Below are positions 6,621 to 13,886 of a stretch of DNA of 48,703 nt, piece by piece. The notes beneath the pieces are model-generated. The model had not been told where the DNA came from, did no database searches, and was given only the letters and a program-made list of their open reading frames with translations. The stretch is from Prevotella sp. UBA2755 (GTDB taxonomy: Bacteria > Bacteroidota > Bacteroidia > Bacteroidales > Bacteroidaceae), in assembly GCA_002353225.1 (NCBI GenBank), contig DEJF01000075.1, forward strand, positions 1-48,703, given 5' to 3'. Numbering within the stretch: position 1 is the stretch's first letter; each line of letters opens with the position of its first letter. The translations under genes were made by a program, and so were the position numbers.

Positions 6621-7286
6621 CTATTCCTTGCAATAATTCCTGCGATGGGTATTAACGACCATCGGCTCCTTCTGGAACAATTCGACCAGTTCGTCATAGC
6701 CATGTTCCAGTTTGTATTTCAACTCTTCCGGATATAATGGGAACAATTGGTAGAAAGCCACTTTCTTTCCGAACAGACTCAATTTGAGCGGTTCTACCTC
6801 CTGTCCTTCCTTTCCAATAGAGGGCATAAGCACGAAGGAGTTAAACTGGGTATTCTTCGCAATCGGGCTTCCATCTTCTTCTACCTGAACAGAATGTGCA
6901 ATACAGAGATAATCATCAGTATCCACGGTGAGACGGGCTGCACTTTTCAAAATCCTCATGGGCCACCAGTCTTCTTCATAGTCAGCATAAACATTCCAGT
7001 CTTTGGGCAGGAAGATGGCATATTCAGCCCGGTCACAGATTGTCGATTTCAACTCTTTGGGGATACTCATCTTATACGCCCCTGCTCCCATCGTGACTAA
7101 CTTGTAAAAGGGCGACGACTCTGTCGGCGGTACGAGCACAATGTCACAGTGGATGTCAGGTGACACCATCTCGTGCATCACCTCCTCATAGTCTCCGTAC
7201 TGTCGTTCAATATAAGCCGAGACTTTTTCCAATTCCTTTTCTGTGTAAGAATACTGCGGAATCGTTTCTTGATGGTCTTTTTTCAT
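6621..7286 (-). CDS. Suppressor-of-fused (SUFU) domain protein
   Basis: 221 residues spanning a full bacterial SUFU domain: HCDIVLVPPTESSPFYKLVT, then MGAGAYKMSIPKEL, RAEYAIFLPKDWNV, WWPMRILKSAARL, AHSVQV and FYQLFPLYPEELKYKLEHGY, all in family order. Bacterial SUFU proteins are cytoplasmic and are frequently immunity proteins in polymorphic toxin/contact-dependent loci (established from comparative genomics). No toxin is visible here, so it would be an orphan immunity gene or serve another role. It has an unusually good promoter (7367-7398) and is first in a two-gene unit with 5974-6588. Confidence 0.88.
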   Translation of the reverse strand: MKKDHQETIPQYSYTEKELEKVSAYIERQYGDYEEVMHEMVSPDIHCDIVLVPPTESSPFYKLVTMGAGAYKMSIPKELKSTICDRAEYAIFLPKDWNVYADYEEDWWPMRILKSAARLTVDTDDYLCIAHSVQVEEDGSPIAKNTQFNSFVLMPSIGKEGQEVEPLKLSLFGKKVAFYQLFPLYPEELKYKLEHGYDELVELFQKEPMVVNTHRRNYCKE

Positions 7287-7366
7287 AGGTTTAGTTCATA
7301 CATTATATTATAAAAACGACTCGCACATTTGAGTATCATGGAGAGGCTTGGCGGGTTCTAGTGGTA

Positions 7367-7398
7367 CAAAGATACTGTTTTAAATTGGAACAACCAAA
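7367..7398 (-). promoter_or_regulatory. Consensus promoter TTTG-N20-TATCTTTG for the SUFU operon
   Basis: On the minus strand TTTG (7398-7395) is followed by 20 bp and then TATCTTTG (7374-7367), an ideal Bacteroidetes sigma-A promoter. Start of transcription near 7361 leaves a leader of about 75 nt. Confidence 0.85.
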
Positions 7399-7760
7399 CT
7401 TTTTTGTAAAAAAGTGGTGAGTACCAACTTTTAGAGAAAATGTAGCCCGAGGATGGAATTTAGTTTTCCGATTACAAAGAAACGAAACAAGTAAATGCCG
7501 ATTTATCTGCCTATATTATTAAACTTTGTTGCAAATATAATCATTTCTAATGAGTTCTGAGAATTAAAGACTAATTTTAACCTCTGTTGAGGTTAGGCAG
7601 TATCTCAGAAATATTCAAAAACTACGAGTTTATTCGCCTGAGCACCTTAAAATATGAGAATTAAGCGAAAAAATTGGTGTTTCATTCGGTTTAGATAAAT
7701 TTCTCACGCTCAAGAATACAAATAAATTTGCATTCTATTCTCTAAATCGAAATTTTGCAC
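7399..7760. other. AT-rich intergenic stretch with a perfect inverted repeat
   Basis: No ORF with coding character was seen on either strand. The only notable structure is TAACCTC-TGTT-GAGGTTA at 7578-7595, a perfect 7-bp inverted repeat with a 4-nt loop that could be an operator or a short hairpin, about 170 bp before the promoter at 7761. Confidence 0.45.
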
Positions 7761-7768
7761 TAACTTTG
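7761..7768 (+). promoter_or_regulatory. -7 box (TAACTTTG) for the sugar acetyltransferase
   Basis: An exact TAnnTTTG match; transcription would begin near 7774, about 48 nt before the ATG at 7822. Confidence 0.65.
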
Positions 7769-7821
7769 TGGTGAATTCTAAGAATAATTAGGATTGGACA
7801 TAAGATAATGATTATAAAACT

Positions 7822-8373
7822 ATGACAGAATTTGAAAAGATGCGCAGTGAAGAGTTCTATGACTTCACAAACGAAGAGGGACTGACGAGTTACTACCGAG
7901 CCAAACATATTTGTGCAAAACTGCAGACGATGACAGTCGAGGATGAAGACTACCGTAAGACGATAGAAGACTTGATTCCCGGTATCCCAAAATCATCCAT
8001 GGTGATACCACCATTCCATTGTGACCATGGACATGGTATTAAATTAGGTGAGAACGTCTCCATCAACTATAACGGAACGATGCTCGATGGGGGTATGATC
8101 ACGATTGGTGACAATACACAGATTGGTCCGAACTGCCAGTTCCTGACCCCCAATCATCCTATTGATTATGTAGAGCGTCGCAAACCCATAGAGCGATGCT
8201 CTCCGATAACTATTGGTGAAGACTGCTGGCTGGGAGGTGGAGTGGTAGTATGTCCAGGGGTAACTATTGGCGACCGTTGTGTCATCGGTGCAGGCAGTGT
8301 GGTGGTAAAGGATATCCCTTCCGATTCTATGGCAGTCGGTAATCCATGTCATGTCATCCGTAAATTGAAGTAA
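7822..8373 (+). CDS. Sugar O-acetyltransferase (maltose/galactoside acetyltransferase family)
   Basis: 183 residues, cytoplasmic. The N-terminal Mac domain (MTEFEKMRSEEFYDFTNEEG with YRAKHICAKL) is followed from about residue 60 by the left-handed beta-helix hexapeptide repeat: VSINYNGTMLDGGMITIGDN, then PNHPIDYVERR and CWLGGGVVVCPGVTIGDRCV. The His in PNHP is the catalytic base of this family, which transfers acetyl from acetyl-CoA to a sugar 6-hydroxyl as a trimer. Length matches LacA/Maa proteins. It is monocistronic, with its own promoter. The sugar substrate is not deducible. Confidence 0.93.
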   Translation: MTEFEKMRSEEFYDFTNEEGLTSYYRAKHICAKLQTMTVEDEDYRKTIEDLIPGIPKSSMVIPPFHCDHGHGIKLGENVSINYNGTMLDGGMITIGDNTQIGPNCQFLTPNHPIDYVERRKPIERCSPITIGEDCWLGGGVVVCPGVTIGDRCVIGAGSVVVKDIPSDSMAVGNPCHVIRKLK

Positions 8374-8378
8374 TCATA

Positions 8379-8402
8379 CGCTAATCGTTCGTCCTATTAG
8401 CG
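8379..8402 (+). terminator. Weak hairpin after the acetyltransferase gene
   Basis: CGCTAAT (8379-8385) pairs with ATTAGCG (8396-8402), starting 6 bp after the stop codon. No T-run follows, so it may only be a 3' protecting hairpin. Between 8403 and 8551 I see nothing else beyond a distant CTCCCGT/ACGGGAG pair. Confidence 0.4.
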
Positions 8403-8551
8403 AGATAGATGATACCACAAATAGGTAAAGCCATCAAAATTCAAAAGTTTTGAAAAATTACTCCCGTACTCTCTGTCCTTTATTTATCGGATTTTGAGGC
8501 ACCTGACGGGAGAAGGGGAGATGTTTTTTCGATTTTCTTAAAAATTCTATG

Positions 8552-8617
8552 AAATCAGTTACCGACTGAAGCCCACTTTCCTACCGATTAAAGCCCTTAA
8601 TCAACCCAATTAAAGCC
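8552..8617 (-). repeat. Array B: three 22-bp-phased direct repeats, inverted relative to array A
   Basis: Read on the minus strand, three units of exactly 22 bp begin GGCTTTAATTGGGT, GGCTTTAATCGGTA and GGCTTCAGTCGGTA. Units 2-3 (8552-8595) are a perfect 44-bp reverse complement of 2490-2533. The array ends 72 bp before the -7 box at 8690, nearly the distance of array A from its promoter, although its orientation relative to the downstream gene is reversed. Confidence 0.75.
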
Positions 8618-8689
8618 TTCTTTAGTTGGTATTCGCTGAAGAAAAAGTGCCGTTGGTTGAAAAAATTACCAGCGGTGCTATATTCTTCG

Positions 8690-8697
8690 TACTTTTG
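8690..8697 (+). promoter_or_regulatory. -7 box (TACTTTTG) for the secreted-protein pair
   Basis: TACTTTTG fits TAnnTTTG; start near 8703 and ATG at 8725. This decides the start: the upstream part of the open frame (from 8626) lies before the promoter. Confidence 0.65.
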
Positions 8698-8724
8698 CAT
8701 CAAATGACATTAACTACTGTGAAT

Positions 8725-9096
8725 ATGAAGAAATTACTTTTATTTTTGACGATGATGGTAGGGACACTGACAACGTACGCTGCCGACTATACCTACTTGA
8801 CTTTTGAGATGACAGACGGAGCAAAGACCTCTGTGGATGTCTCTGCATTGACACTGACCATCAGTGGTACGACCCTGACGGCTGGCTCTCAGTCGTTTAC
8901 ACTCTCGAATTTAAGTAAGATGTATTTCTCGGCTTCCGACGAGACGACAGGTATCAGGCAGATGCCTGTCAACACGTTGGATGAGATCATTGATGTCTAT
9001 GATCTGCAAGGTCGGAAGATAGCGAAAGATCAGATGACAAAAGGTGTCTATATCGTCAAGACCAAGCAAGGAACCCATAAAATCGCTGTGAAATGA
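8725..9096 (+). CDS. Small secreted protein with a YDLQGRKI-type C-terminal domain
   Basis: 123 residues. MKKLLLFLTMMVGTLTTYA is a clear signal peptide. The middle is beta-rich and Thr/Ser-rich (SVDVSALTLTISGTTLTAGS), and the end, IDVYDLQGRKIAKDQ then KGVYIVKTKQGTHKIAVK, is the short beta-sandwich tail common at the end of secreted Prevotella/Bacteroides proteins and related to T9SS-type C-terminal domains. The segment FTLSNLSKMYFS resembles the start of the next protein (ITSMTVNN), suggesting related surface modules. Its TGA overlaps the next ATG by 4 bp (ATGA), so translation is coupled. Function unknown. Confidence 0.8.
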   Translation: MKKLLLFLTMMVGTLTTYAADYTYLTFEMTDGAKTSVDVSALTLTISGTTLTAGSQSFTLSNLSKMYFSASDETTGIRQMPVNTLDEIIDVYDLQGRKIAKDQMTKGVYIVKTKQGTHKIAVK

Positions 9097-11087
9097 GAAA
9101 GATATATTCCCTTCTCGCAGTCCTGTTGCTGGCGATAGCGGCACAGGCGCAGACACTGAATGTCACAGTAGGTAACGTCACCTACCAATTTCCTTCAGCA
9201 GATACAGGTGACATGACATTTGAGGATGGCACGACCTTAACCGTGATGGGAAAGGCAATCCCACTTGCGGATATCACTAGTATGACAGTGAATAATACAG
9301 AAGTGACGGCAAGTACTATTGGTGTGGTCTATGACGGCACATCGGCAAGTGTGACCGTTGCAGGTGATATCGCACAATATGTGGAGCCTGTTGTCAGTGG
9401 CGCACATGTCAGTATTTCCCAGAGTGACGATCTTGCCACGGAAATTACCTATAATCTCAGTGGCAACAGCGACGACGGCGAGTTCTATATGTCAGGTAGT
9501 TATAAGTCTACTATAGAACTGAATGGACTGACCCTGGCCAACGCGACACCAGTATATAGTGGTGCCGCTGTTCATATTCAAAATGGTAAACGTATTAAGG
9601 TAAAGGTTGTTACAGGAACAACGAACTCACTCGTTGATGCCGCCAGCGGCTCACAGAAAGGATGTTTCTATATTAAGGGACATGCCGAGTTTGCCCAAAA
9701 AGGTACCCTGAATATTGTGGGCAATGTGAAGCACGGCATCAAGACGGGGGAGTATTTCACCATCAAAAATGCCACAGTCAATGTCACTTCCGCAGTGGGT
9801 GACGGTATCAACTGTGGCCAGTATTTCCAGATGGAGAGTGGCATCATTAATATTAAGGGTACTGGAGACGACGGCATCCAGTGCGATATTGATGACACAG
9901 AAACCTACCCAACAGGTACTGGTGAGACGACAGACCATGAGGACGAAGATTCTGGTAATATGTATATCAGTGGTGGAACTATCACCATCAACTGTGCAGC
10001 CACTGCCGCCAAGGGTTTCAAAGCGGAGGGCGATATCAATATCAAGGGTGGTACTATTAATGTGACGACCTCTGGTGATGGTGCATGGGACGAGGATGAT
10101 CTTGACACCAAGGCTGCATGCGGTATCAGTGCCGATGGGAATATCACCATTGAAGGCGGAACAATAGACCTGTCAGCAACAGGCTCTGGTGGCAAGGGGA
10201 TGAAATGCGATGGTTTTATGACCGTCAATGGTGGTGCGATAACTATTGTTACCTCTGGTGGACTTTATTATAATAATGGGACGACGGAGAATAAGAACTA
10301 TACAGGGAATACTGATAATGTCAGCAGCAACTACTACTCTTCACCAAAAGGTATAAAGGCGGGTTTGAAAACAGAGGTATCTTCTAATCGCGCTCCTGGT
10401 GGACCAGATGGCGGCGGTAGCAGTGCCTCATATACCTACTCTGGAGGCTTGGAGATTAATGGTGGTACCATCAGTGTAACCACCAGTGGTATAAACGGTG
10501 AGGGAATCGAGAGTAAGAACACACTGGTTGTCAACGGTGGCTATATTACTGTCAATGCTTATGACGATGCAATCAATTCCGCACAGGATATGACAATCAA
10601 CGGTGGCTATGTCTATGCTAAGTCTTCCAGCAATGACGGGCTTGATGCTAATGGCGATTTCTATATCAAAGGGGGTGTTGTATTTGCTGTCTGCACAGGC
10701 AGTAACAATGCCGAGAAGTCGCTTGATGCCAATACAGAGCAGAGTAAGAAACTGTATATTCAAGGTGGTGTTCTCTTTGCCCTTGGAGATATGGAGAGTG
10801 GCACCAGTATGACCCAATCCTGTTATTCTGCTTCATCGTGGAATAAGAATACTTGGTATTCTTTTGCCGTTGGCAATATGACCTATGCCTTTAAGACTCC
10901 TTCGAGTGGTGGCAGTAAACTGGTCGTCTCTGCCTCGTCGAAACCTACTATTAAGTCGGGTGTCACTGCCAGTGGGACAGAAATATGGGGTGGTATAGGC
11001 TATACGGATGCCACCGTTAGTGGCGGTACTGCTGTCTCGCTCTCATCTTACAATAGCAACAGTGGTGGCGGACCAAGAGGGAAATAG
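9093..11087 (+). CDS. Secreted beta-helix carbohydrate-binding protein, Cthe_2159/DUF4353-like
   Basis: 664 residues. MRKIYSLLAVLLLAIAAQAQ is a signal peptide; residues 20-85 form a short domain like the one in the preceding protein. From about 105 to the end runs a long parallel beta-helix: repeated short rungs such as ATVNVTSAVGDGINCGQYFQ, TINVTTSGDGAWDEDD and LVVNGGYITVNAYDDAINSA, each with GGxI/T strands and Asp-rich turns suited to Ca2+ binding. This is the pattern of the Cthe_2159 family, shown to bind polysaccharide, notably acidic galacturonans. It ends in GGGPRGK, without a membrane anchor or T9SS tail. It is translationally coupled to 8725-9096 and lies downstream of array B. Confidence 0.8.
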   Translation: MRKIYSLLAVLLLAIAAQAQTLNVTVGNVTYQFPSADTGDMTFEDGTTLTVMGKAIPLADITSMTVNNTEVTASTIGVVYDGTSASVTVAGDIAQYVEPVVSGAHVSISQSDDLATEITYNLSGNSDDGEFYMSGSYKSTIELNGLTLANATPVYSGAAVHIQNGKRIKVKVVTGTTNSLVDAASGSQKGCFYIKGHAEFAQKGTLNIVGNVKHGIKTGEYFTIKNATVNVTSAVGDGINCGQYFQMESGIINIKGTGDDGIQCDIDDTETYPTGTGETTDHEDEDSGNMYISGGTITINCAATAAKGFKAEGDINIKGGTINVTTSGDGAWDEDDLDTKAACGISADGNITIEGGTIDLSATGSGGKGMKCDGFMTVNGGAITIVTSGGLYYNNGTTENKNYTGNTDNVSSNYYSSPKGIKAGLKTEVSSNRAPGGPDGGGSSASYTYSGGLEINGGTISVTTSGINGEGIESKNTLVVNGGYITVNAYDDAINSAQDMTINGGYVYAKSSSNDGLDANGDFYIKGGVVFAVCTGSNNAEKSLDANTEQSKKLYIQGGVLFALGDMESGTSMTQSCYSASSWNKNTWYSFAVGNMTYAFKTPSSGGSKLVVSASSKPTIKSGVTASGTEIWGGIGYTDATVSGGTAVSLSSYNSNSGGGPRGK

Positions 11088-11125
11088 TCATAGACGAATA
11101 GTTCATGAAATGAAAAGGGGGAGGA

Positions 11126-11134
11126 CTGTTGTTC
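11126..11134. repeat. Target-site duplication, left (CTGTTGTTC)
   Basis: The 9 bp CTGTTGTTC directly abut the left terminal inverted repeat and are repeated exactly at 12892-12900. Confidence 0.85.
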
Positions 11135-11185
11135 GAGGGCACTGAAAAAGTCCCTTTAAGCCGACAAAACTTCTCTGTTATTAAC

Positions 11186-11235
11186 AAAAGCAGATTGCGT
11201 ATAACCGTTACCATGCGGATTTGCAATCTGCTTTT
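11186..11235. terminator. Hairpin near the left IS end
   Basis: AAAAGCAGATTGC (11186-11198) pairs perfectly with GCAATCTGCTTTT (11223-11235), giving a T-run on both strands: a bidirectional terminator at the 3' side of the transposase. Confidence 0.75.
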
Positions 11236-11319
11236 ATTATTCCTTTCATATCGCTATGAAGTCGCCAGAATGCGTTTCTGCGGCTTTATTTGGGCGTACT
11301 ATGGAAAACCGTCCTCTCC

Positions 11320-12156
11320 TTAGATGAGTTTGAGGATTCTCTTGATGTTTGCCGCAAATATGGTGACGGCTCCCTGCAATTGCATGGAGTAAAGACCGTA
11401 TGACTCTGCCCTGTCATAGCCATAGACATGCTTGAGTTCCGCATTCTTTGCCTCTATCTTATATCTTTCCCTGGCTTTGACTTTAAACTCTGGCGTTTTC
11501 TGAAATGCCATCAGCCTTTCCTGTTCACCTGCTTTTATTGGTACACTATAGGTTTTGGATTTGGTCCCTTCCTTGTAACATCCTTCTCTACGGGAGCATA
11601 TCTTGCATTTGTCTATGTCAAAGTAATATGTCCATGTCTGGTTCGATTTTCCGTCTTTCTTTCCTTGCCTTGCTTTCCTTATCGCCATGTGTCCTGCTGG
11701 ACAGACAAACATGCCTGCGTCCTTGTTGAAGCCAAACTTGTCCTCTTCTTTCCTGAAACCATTGCTGATAACGGGGTGCAGCTTTGATATCAGCTCAAAT
11801 CCATTCTTCTCGTCCTCTGCCAATCTTAGGTTCTCAATGCCGGAGTATGCCGTGTCGCCAATAACTGTATCCACTTCCATTCCATTACTACGGCTCTGCT
11901 CAACAAGACTCTCTAATTGAGGACCGTCACCCTTTTCGCCGGAGGTTACTACAGCTGCGGTGATAATCCTCTCGTCGCTCATGGCTATATGGGTCTTGTA
12001 GCCGAAGAAAGAACTGTCCCCGCTCTTATGACCGACACGGGCATCCTCATCCTTGGACGTTGTATAGTGGTCCTCTATGTCCGCAAGGGTCTCTCTCAGC
12101 AGGTTAAGGCGTTGCCTGACAGCAGGAACCTCTGCAATACTGACATTGCCTGACAC
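11320..12156 (-). pseudogene. Transposase, C-terminal part (DDE domain)
   Basis: 278 codons in the frame after the frameshift. It carries the second catalytic Asp in VIGDTAYSG and the catalytic Glu in KIEAKNAELKHVYGY, plus the cysteine-rich insertion CKICSRREGC typical of IS1182-like transposases and a C-terminal IFAANIKRILKLI. The frame actually stays open upstream of the annotated ATG to the overlap with the N-terminal ORF (EDDDLVCELDYTKKLLDVV), so the ATG at 12156 is probably not a natural start. Without the N-terminal part it lacks the first Asp and the DNA-binding region, so it is non-functional alone. Confidence 0.85.
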
Positions 12157-12182
12157 GACATCCAGCAGCTTCTTCGTGTAAT

Positions 12183-12773
12183 CTAACTCACATACGAGGT
12201 CATCGTCCTCATTTTCTTGGGAAGTGTACCCTTGGCATCCTCGTCGGCATCGTAGACGGTCTTCCTTAGTTGTTTAGAGCGTAGGCGGAGAATCTCTATG
12301 GGAGAATATGGATTGGAACGCGAGGCTGTGTGTGTGGCATCTACGATTATCGTCCTTGACTTGATGACACCTCTCTCTATGGCTATATCAACGGTCTTTT
12401 TAATAAGGAGATTGAGCAAGTCCATATCCTTCAGGCGTAGCTTACGGAACTTGCATAATGAGCTGGGGTTGATAACGTCTGACTCTGGAGCCATGCCAAG
12501 AAAGTACTTGAAAGACATGTCATAGCGGGAACGCTCCACAACATCCACATCGGAGATGTCGTAGATAACCTTAAGGAGAATGTACTTGAACATACGGATG
12601 GGAGACTCCGCCATACGACCATTGTCTGAGCAATACTTATCTACCAGCTCCTGATATACAAAGGAGAAATCAATGAGAGCGTTGATACGTCTCAGAAGAT
12701 TGTCTTGTGGGACAACAATGTCATACAAACCACTATATTCACTCAATACCAGTTCTTGTTCCTGAGATAGCAT
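12183..12773 (-). pseudogene. Transposase, N-terminal part (DUF772), ended by a frameshift
   Basis: 196 codons from an ATG at 12773. The region VYQELVDKYCSDNGRMAESP and DVVERSRYDMSFKYFLGMAP is the DUF772 transposase N-terminus, and the first catalytic Asp is in IIVDATHTASRSN. The frame ends in KKMRTMTSYVS and stop, whereas the -1 frame continues into the C-terminal half. Adding one A to the AAAA run at about 12212-12215 would rejoin the two frames, so a single-base loss or programmed/transcriptional slippage at that run are both possible. No classical heptameric slippery site is evident. Confidence 0.85.
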
Positions 12774-12807
12774 AACCTTTGCGTTTTATGCTATAAAGGT
12801 ACAAAAA

Positions 12808-12849
12808 AATCTGCACATAGACAAGCTTTTTACTTACTATGTGCAGATT
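12808..12849. terminator. Hairpin near the right IS end
   Basis: AATCTGCACATAG (12808-12820) pairs perfectly with CTATGTGCAGATT (12837-12849), with an A-run before it. It lies upstream of the transposase start and probably limits read-in from outside. Confidence 0.65.
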
Positions 12850-12891
12850 GTAATTGTTAAAAGTGCCTAAGGGGACTTTTTCTGTGCCCTC

Positions 12892-12900
12892 CTGTTGTTC
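12892..12900. repeat. Target-site duplication, right (CTGTTGTTC)
   Basis: Exact copy of 11126-11134, directly following the right inverted repeat. Confidence 0.85.
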
Positions 12901-12972
12901 GCTCCCTTTTCTAATGTCCTCATAAAAAATAGTGACTGATACAAAATGAACAATATATACGAAATATAGAAC

Positions 12973-13003
12973 GTTGAATATTGAAAAATAATGTTTAATT
13001 TTG
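12973..13003 (+). promoter_or_regulatory. Promoter of the ketosynthase operon (GTTG-N19-TAATTTTG)
   Basis: The -7 box TAATTTTG (12996-13003) is preceded at 19 bp by GTTG, one mismatch from TTTG. Start near 13009, ATG at 13029. The insertion sequence ends only 81 bp upstream of the -33 element, so any farther upstream control site has been displaced. Confidence 0.65.
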
Positions 13004-13028
13004 CAGCGGAAAAGAAAAAGTACGACGT

Positions 13029-13886
13029 ATGCAAGATTATAATACTTTCCATGTGATGGAAGACGAGGTGCTCTTTATTGATAATTTGAGGAGTGCAAAG
13101 GAGTTGCCTTCTATGAGAATGTCGTATAATTCCATCGTGTATTGTAAGACTGGACGTGTCGTTGTGGAGATGGGTGGTAATCATCAGGTGAATGTTGCCC
13201 CTGGACAACTGCTTCTGATTCCCACAGGTAAGATGGTGGAGCCCTTGCTGATTAGTACGGATGCCGAGACGACAGCCTTGTTGATTTCCGACCGTGTGTT
13301 GAAATCGGTATTAGGTAACCAGATAAATATCTGGAATAAAGCCATGTACATGCGGGAAATCTATGTGGTGGAGGGTAACGACTGGATCGGTGGTATGCAG
13401 CAATATACCCGTTCTGTCTTTAAGATTGAGAAGATGCCGTTGCTGTCTCGTGAGATTATGGTGTCTTTCTTGCGTACGATGTTATTGATGGTGTGTGAGG
13501 AACTGCTTCGTCATGAAGGTATGACGTTGGAAAATGATTCGTCGAGTATTCACGACAAGGAGATTTTCAACCAGTTCCTTCAATTACTCTCCAATCAGGA
13601 GCAGAAAAGACAACGGGTAGCCTTCTATGCTGACTTGTTGCATATCTCTCCTAAATATCTTTCCTCTGTCTCCAAGAAAGTGAGCGGCAAGAACCCGATG
13701 CGATGGATTACGGAGAGCACCATGCAAGATTGTTACTCGTTGTTGAAAGAGACAGATATGAGTATTAAGGAAATCTCCAATAAACTGGGTTTCCCTAACT
13801 CATCGTTTTTTAGTCAATATTTCCGGGAGCAGGCTAGTGTAACCCCGTTGGAATACCGTATGGAACATAAAAGAGTAGTGCGATGA
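13029..13886 (+). CDS. AraC-family regulator, first gene of the ketosynthase operon
   Basis: 285 residues. Residues 1-90 form a cupin-like sensing domain (GRVVVEMGGNHQVNVAPGQL). The C-terminal double HTH reads VAFYADLLHISPKYLSSVSK and MSIKEISNKLGFPNSSFFSQ, closing with TPLEYRMEHKR. It has the same architecture as the AraC protein at 1621. Its TGA overlaps the ATG of the next gene, so the regulator is translated as part of the operon it heads, which suggests autoregulation and control by a small ligand or precursor of the pathway. The specific signal is unknown. Confidence 0.93.
   Translation: MQDYNTFHVMEDEVLFIDNLRSAKELPSMRMSYNSIVYCKTGRVVVEMGGNHQVNVAPGQLLLIPTGKMVEPLLISTDAETTALLISDRVLKSVLGNQINIWNKAMYMREIYVVEGNDWIGGMQQYTRSVFKIEKMPLLSREIMVSFLRTMLLMVCEELLRHEGMTLENDSSSIHDKEIFNQFLQLLSNQEQKRQRVAFYADLLHISPKYLSSVSKKVSGKNPMRWITESTMQDCYSLLKETDMSIKEISNKLGFPNSSFFSQYFREQASVTPLEYRMEHKRVVR

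Larger units (their letters stand above)
11135..12891 (-). mobile_element. Insertion sequence, 1757 bp, IS1182-like DDE transposase (frameshifted)
   Basis: Ends are defined by terminal inverted repeats of about 27 bp (11135-11161 and 12865-12891) starting GAGGGCAC, with three mismatches (GAAAAAGTCCC is shared), and by a perfect 9-bp duplication on both sides. Inside, on the minus strand, a DUF772-type N-terminal ORF and a DDE C-terminal ORF together make one transposase. Hairpins near both ends should block read-through. It landed between the beta-helix gene and the AraC gene and breaks neither. The transposase looks IS1182-like; a 9-bp duplication is not what I would expect of every member, so the family name is tentative. 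Confidence 0.88.

Noticed and set aside
8626..8724. N-terminal extension of the small secreted protein
   Set aside because: It would hide the signal peptide, and the promoter -7 box (8690-8697) lies inside it.
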